Part shown: positions 4,172-6,195 of the stretch, one piece after another | Layout: each line of letters begins with the position of its first letter | Position numbering within the stretch: the first letter of the stretch is position 1 | NCBI GenBank assembly: GCA_937919295.1 | Contig: CALFRX010000026.1 | Coordinates: forward strand, 1-6,195 | Direction: 5' to 3' | DNA length: 6,195 nucleotides | Source: an uncultured Peptococcaceae bacterium | GTDB taxonomy: Bacteria; Bacillota; Dehalobacteriia; UBA7702 | Translations under genes and position numbers: made by a program | Notes under the pieces: model-generated | Database searches by the model: none | The model's input: only the letters and a program-made list of their open reading frames with translations | Told to the model about the DNA's origin: nothing

Positions 4172-6195
4172 TTATTCAATGGTGCGTTTCGTTTCCACCA
4201 TTTCATAAATTTCTATTTGGTCTTCTACCTTGACATCATTAAAATCGGCGATACAGATACCGCATTCATAGCCGGTCTGTACTTCCTTCACGTCATCTTT
4301 GAACCGGCGCAAAGAAGCAATGTCGCCTTCGTGAATGACGATACCGTTGCGCAGTACCCGCAATTTGCCGTTGCGAACAACTTTGCCGTCTACCACGTAA
4401 CTGCCGGCCACGGCGCCGATCTTCGGTACTTTGATCACGTCGCGGACTTCCACATGACCGAGAATCACTTCTTTGAATTCCGGGTCAAGCAGACCGCTCA
4501 TGGCTGCTTTGATCGAATCAATGGCTTCGTAAATAACCCGGTACATCAAAATTTCCACACCTGCTTTTTCCGCCGCCCTCTTCGTATGGGCATCAGGACG
4601 GACGTTGAAGCCGATGATCAGAGCGTTAGAGGCTTCCGCCAGCATTACGTCGGTTTCAACGATGGCGCCAACGCCTTTATGAATGACATTGACGCGGACT
4701 TCGCCGGTGGAAAGGTTCATGATGGACTGATGCAGCGCCTCCACCGAACCGTGGACATCGGCCTTTAAAACGATGTTGAGATCCTTCACCGCGCCTTCGG
4801 AAATCTGACGGAAAAGATCGTCCAAAGATACTTTGACGGTTTTATCCATTTCGCTTTCTCGTTTATTTCTGGAGTTATGTTCCGCGATATAACGGGCATC
4901 TTTTTCATCGTCCACACAGACAAAGACTCCCCCGGCAGGGGGTACCACGGAAAAACCGAGAACTTCCACGGGCATAGAGGGTTTTGCCGCTTTGACCCGG
5001 CGGCCCTTTTCATCGACCAGGGCGCGGACTTTGGCAAATTCGGTACCGCAGACGAGGATATCGCCGATTTGCAATGTCCCTTTCTGCACTAAAACGGTGG
5101 CCACGGCGCCGCGGCCCTTATCCAGCTTTGATTCGATGACAGTACCGCGGGCGTTGCGGTTGGGATTGCTTTTCAGCTCCTGCATTTCCGCGACGAGCAG
5201 AACCATTTCCAAAAGATTGGCAATCCCCTCTCCCTTTTTGGCGGAAATCGGCACCATAATGGTATTGCCGCCCCATTCTTCGTCAACCAGTTCGTATTCT
5301 GTCAGCTCCTGGCGGATCTTTTCCGGATTGGCGCTGGGTTTATCCATTTTATTGATGGCCACGATAATCGGCACTTTCGCCGCTTTGGCGTGGTTGATGG
5401 CTTCTATGGTTTGGGGCATCACGCCGTCGTCGGCAGCCACCACCAAAATGGCGATATCGGTGACCTGGGCGCCGCGGGCACGCATCTCGGTGAAGGCTTC
5501 GTGACCGGGAGTATCAAGAAAGGTGATCTTTTTCCCGGATATTTCCACCTGGTAAGCCCCGATATGCTGGGTGATCCCGCCGGCTTCTTTGGCGATGACA
5601 TTGGTCGTCCGAATGGCGTCTAAGAGGGAGGTCTTGCCGTGGTCGACGTGCCCCATAACCGTAACGATGGGCGGTCTTTCCTCTAAGGTGCTTTCGGCGT
5701 CCTCTTCGTCGACGAGAATTTCCATTTTATCGTCAACTTTCACCTGAACGGTAACGCCGAATTCCTGCCCTAAAATGATGGCGGTTTCCGCGTCGATCTC
5801 CTGATTGACCGTGGCTAAAAAACCAAGGCCCATTAAAGCTTTGATCAGTTCGGCGGCGGTCTTGCTCATGGCTTTGGCCAATTCGGAAATAATCACCGTT
5901 TCCCCGATCATGACGGTTTTCGGCACCACCGGCGGCATCTCTTCTTTATGGGTACGCTTCTTTATATTCTGCTTCTGATTTCTCCGGTGGGGATTCACAT
6001 CAAAGCTGCTGCGTTCAAAATCCCTTTTGCGGGAATCATACGGCGTTTTCTTTTTCTGATCAAAACGGCGGGTATCCTTCTTTTCCTGGGGTTTTATGGT
6101 TTCAGCGGGCTTCGGAGCATTGAAAGGGCGGTCGTGGCCCGGACCGTTTTGCGGGCGATTGCTCTTAAACTGCCCATCCTTATTTTGCACACGGT
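4172..6195 (-). CDS. infB: Translation initiation factor IF-2 (5' end probably outside window)
   Basis: IF2 is the GTPase that positions initiator fMet-tRNA on the 30S subunit and promotes subunit joining. At least 672 codons are present. Numbered from a GTG at 6190, residues 1-85 are a basic, Asn/Gln/Pro-rich linker. Residues 90-150 are the conserved IF2 N-terminal helical domain (VIISELAKAMSKTAAELIKA). The G domain follows: G1 GHVDHGKT at 180-187, G2 GGITQH at 204-209, G3 DTPGHEAF with the catalytic His at 230, G4 NKMD at 280-283, G5 SAKKG at 316-320. Domains II-IV follow, including KADVHGSVEAL and a C-terminal GYECGICIADFNDVKVEDQI, where the Cys-containing C2 domain binds fMet-tRNA. The frame stays open past the GTG to the window edge, with no Shine-Dalgarno visible, and IF2 proteins usually have a longer N-terminus, so I treat it as 5'-partial. 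Downstream it is 10 nt from rbfA. Confidence 0.97.
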   Translation of the reverse strand, partial: RVQNKDGQFKSNRPQNGPGHDRPFNAPKPAETIKPQEKKDTRRFDQKKKTPYDSRKRDFERSSFDVNPHRRNQKQNIKKRTHKEEMPPVVPKTVMIGETVIISELAKAMSKTAAELIKALMGLGFLATVNQEIDAETAIILGQEFGVTVQVKVDDKMEILVDEEDAESTLEERPPIVTVMGHVDHGKTSLLDAIRTTNVIAKEAGGITQHIGAYQVEISGKKITFLDTPGHEAFTEMRARGAQVTDIAILVVAADDGVMPQTIEAINHAKAAKVPIIVAINKMDKPSANPEKIRQELTEYELVDEEWGGNTIMVPISAKKGEGIANLLEMVLLVAEMQELKSNPNRNARGTVIESKLDKGRGAVATVLVQKGTLQIGDILVCGTEFAKVRALVDEKGRRVKAAKPSMPVEVLGFSVVPPAGGVFVCVDDEKDARYIAEHNSRNKRESEMDKTVKVSLDDLFRQISEGAVKDLNIVLKADVHGSVEALHQSIMNLSTGEVRVNVIHKGVGAIVETDVMLAEASNALIIGFNVRPDAHTKRAAEKAGVEILMYRVIYEAIDSIKAAMSGLLDPEFKEVILGHVEVRDVIKVPKIGAVAGSYVVDGKVVRNGKLRVLRNGIVIHEGDIASLRRFKDDVKEVQTGYECGICIADFNDVKVEDQIEIYEMVETKRTIE

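Noticed and set aside
4010..4768. Plus-strand open frame of 252 codons opposite infB and rbfA
   Set aside because: It lies antisense to two strongly conserved genes, has no recognisable domain or ribosome binding site, and its composition is that of a complementary-strand shadow.
1..6195. Mobile element, CRISPR array, tRNA or defence system
   Set aside because: The window is almost fully covered by conserved housekeeping genes in one orientation, and no direct-repeat arrays, transposase motifs, cloverleaf or unexplained gaps over 130 nt were seen.

Overview
The window is a stretch of bacterial chromosome carrying translation and RNA-metabolism housekeeping genes. Every gene lies on the minus strand, so transcription runs from position 6195 toward 1. 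The order, in the direction of transcription, is infB (5' end outside the window), rbfA, nrnA-type DHH phosphoesterase, truB fused to ribF, rpsO, and pnp (3' end outside the window). This is the Firmicutes nusA-infB operon arrangement, with a DHH gene between rbfA and truB. Protein style suggests a Firmicute and, more tentatively, the Negativicutes; the class is an inference from memory of family sequences, not a search result. I see no mobile element, CRISPR array, tRNA, rRNA or foreign-looking segment.

Region by region: infB (4172-6195) encodes IF2 with a basic, low-complexity N-terminal linker, a complete GTPase domain and the C-terminal initiator-tRNA-binding part. It is followed after 10 nt by rbfA (3775-4161). 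rbfA overlaps nrnA (2814-3791) by 17 nt, and 2 nt separate nrnA from the truB-ribF start (2811). This compact block looks like one translationally coupled transcript. A 98-nt gap after ribF holds a strong sigma-70/SigA-like promoter (TTGCAA-17-TATAAT) that overlaps the end of ribF and a structured leader for rpsO (590-859). rpsO ends in an intrinsic terminator (hairpin 550-574), and pnp (1-463) has candidate promoter elements of its own just downstream of it.

The most notable item is the single 617-codon ORF that joins a full-length TruB (tRNA Psi55 synthase) to a full-length RibF (riboflavin kinase/FAD synthetase). The linker codons contain a strong Shine-Dalgarno-like sequence (AAAGGAGG) upstream of an in-frame ATG at exactly the position expected for a free RibF start. 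This suggests that the fusion arose by loss of the truB stop codon, and that some free RibF may still be made by internal initiation.

Functionally the genes cover translation initiation (IF2), 30S maturation (RbfA, S15), tRNA modification (TruB), RNA and nanoRNA turnover (PNPase, NrnA) and flavin cofactor synthesis (RibF). I found no clearly undescribed system here. The fusion junction and the rpsO leader are the places most worth a second look.
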